From Alphaproteobacteria bacterium (GTDB lineage Bacteria > Pseudomonadota > Alphaproteobacteria > ATCC43930 > CGMCC-115725), in the NCBI GenBank assembly GCA_005888515.1, contig VAZR01000017.1, positions 1 to 14,871 of the forward strand: a DNA stretch of 14,871 nt, written 5' to 3'. Numbering within the stretch: position 1 is the stretch's first letter; each line of letters starts with the position of its first letter. The notes under the pieces were generated by a model. It was not told the origin of the DNA and ran no database searches. It was given only the letters and a program-made list of their open reading frames with translations. The position numbers and the translations under genes were made by a program. Below, in pieces: positions 14,033 to 14,871 of this stretch.

Positions 14033-14650
14033 ATGCTGATCGCCGATACCGATGACCGCTCACGCCAGGGAAGCTTGTGGGCGGAACGCCGCCAAAGCAC
14101 CGGCAGCATTCCGCCGGCCAACACGGTGTTTTTCGCGCTCTACCCGGATCCGTATATGGCGCGGCGACTTGAGCGCGTCGCCTGGCATTTGCGCCATGCG
14201 CACAGACTAAACGGCAAGCCTCTCGCAGATCGGCGCTTGCACGTCTCATTATTCAACATCGGCGATTATGCCCGATTAACGAACCACGCCGCTGCTGCGA
14301 TCGGTAAGGCGCTGGCGACCGTCGCGATGCCGCCCTTCGTGGTGGCTTTTGATCGGGCAATGAGTTTTAAAGGTGGATACAAGCGGCCCCTCGTCCTGGT
14401 CGGCGACGATGGCGTCGCGAGGCTGAAGCTGTTCCAGCGAGAGCTCGTCTCGGCCCTGGACAAAACCGGCATCGGGCGGCACAAGCACCGTCCGTACAAC
14501 CCGCACATCACCTTGCTGTACGATGAGCATCGGATCCCTGATCAGCCCGTCGAGGCGATCAGCTGGATCGTGCGGGAGGTTGTGCTTGTGTGCAGTCTAC
14601 AGGGTCAAGGCCGGCATATTATGCTCGCCCGCTGGCCATTACGCGGCTGA
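14033..14650 (+). CDS. 2H phosphoesterase / 2'-5' RNA ligase-like (LigT/ThpR) family protein
   Basis: The product has the two H-x-S/T motifs of the 2H phosphoesterase superfamily. With the start at ATG 14033 (205 residues) they are H70-V-S72 in RRLHVSLFNIGD and H158-I-T160 in YNPHITLLYD, 88 residues apart as in LigT/ThpR. The opening strand TVFFALYPDPYMARRLERVA (31-50) is the usual domain start. Such enzymes hydrolyse 2',3'-cyclic phosphates on RNA or related nucleotides and can show RNA-ligase activity in vitro. The same frame continues upstream to ATG 13796 (284 residues), but those 79 codons have about 50% G/C at third positions against a far higher level after 14033, contain no domain and include a good promoter. 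No clear ribosome-binding site precedes 14033, so the longer form remains possible. Confidence 0.8.
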   Translation: MLIADTDDRSRQGSLWAERRQSTGSIPPANTVFFALYPDPYMARRLERVAWHLRHAHRLNGKPLADRRLHVSLFNIGDYARLTNHAAAAIGKALATVAMPPFVVAFDRAMSFKGGYKRPLVLVGDDGVARLKLFQRELVSALDKTGIGRHKHRPYNPHITLLYDEHRIPDQPVEAISWIVREVVLVCSLQGQGRHIMLARWPLRG

Positions 14651-14697
14651 ACTACCGCAGCTAACGGGGCTTCTGGAACAAAGCCCGGCCGTACCCA

Positions 14698-14871
14698 TCA
14701 AGCAGGCTCATCGCCGGGCCGCCATTTGCCGCCGGATTTGACGAGCGGCGCGACCTCGCGCGCGTATTCGTCATCTACTGTGTATTCGTAGCAGCGGATG
14801 CGATCGGCATCCGGATACGCCGCCTCGATAGCGGCGAGCGCCGCCGCCAACGTCTCGAAATCTCCGGTGAA
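14698..14871 (-). CDS. hypothetical protein, C-terminal part (runs off the window)
   Basis: A frame open from the window edge on the - strand encodes 57 residues before TGA at 14700-14698. It begins FTGDFETLAAALAAIEAAYP and continues through RIRCYEYTVDDEYAREVAPL to end in GGKWRPGDEPA. Strong G/C at third codon positions and a mixed acidic/aromatic composition look like real coding sequence. I do not recognise the family. The A-rich helix followed by a short strand suggests a small folded cytoplasmic protein. It converges on the 2H phosphoesterase gene, with 47 bases between the stops. Confidence 0.6.
   Translation of the reverse strand, partial: FTGDFETLAAALAAIEAAYPDADRIRCYEYTVDDEYAREVAPLVKSGGKWRPGDEPA

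Noticed and set aside
14667..14686. Hairpin GGGCTT/AAGCCC after the 2H phosphoesterase gene as a terminator
   Set aside because: It has only a six-base stem with an eight-base loop and no T-rich tract on either strand.

Overview
The window looks like chromosomal DNA of a high-GC alphaproteobacterium, most likely of the Rhizobiales (Bradyrhizobium/Xanthobacteraceae-like). The reasons are strong G/C bias at third codon positions, a TRAP transporter, a Bpt/Ate-type aminoacyl-protein transferase tail, and a palindromic intergenic repeat (CCCTCTCCCC...GGGGAGAGGG) of a type I recall as common in that group. Genus cannot be fixed from the sequence alone.

Layout. Positions 1-125 hold the end of a Bpt/Ate aminoacyl-protein transferase. 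Next come a PcaB/fumarase-superfamily lyase (151-1521) and pantoate--beta-alanine ligase panC (1543-2403), both on the + strand. Convergent to panC is a complete TRAP transporter on the - strand, transcribed as dctP (5275-4286), a repeat-filled 219-base gap, dctQ (4066-3518) and dctM (3489-2407). Head-to-head with dctP, across 159 bases, starts a + strand ABC importer operon: a Tat-exported solute-binding protein (5435-6715), a first permease interrupted by an amber codon (6721-7653), a second permease (7653-8498) and a class A flavin monooxygenase (8511-9707). No ATPase gene for this importer lies in the window.

A vapBC-type toxin-antitoxin pair (10387-9718, - strand) and a VOC/glyoxalase-like protein (10901-10518, - strand, with its own terminator) follow. 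Divergent from the VOC gene is a + strand pair: aspartate-semialdehyde dehydrogenase (11195-12250) and dihydrodipicolinate synthase-type aldolase (12280-13152). Together they catalyse two steps of the diaminopimelate/lysine route. Their upstream region carries a short ORF, a hairpin over its stop codon and an intrinsic terminator, which is the architecture of a transcription attenuator. The window ends with a membrane-anchored thermonuclease-family protein (- strand), a 2H phosphoesterase (+ strand) and the C-terminus of an unrecognised protein (- strand, running off the edge).

How the genes work together. The lyase, TRAP system, ABC system and flavin hydroxylase suggest a region for scavenging and breaking down organic acids or aromatic compounds, but no substrate can be read from the sequence. 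The most noteworthy signals are the in-frame TAG replacing an expected Trp codon in permease 1, the putative attenuator ahead of the asd/dapA-type pair, and the paired palindromes between dctP and dctQ. I found no CRISPR array, rRNA, tRNA, transposase or prophage gene.
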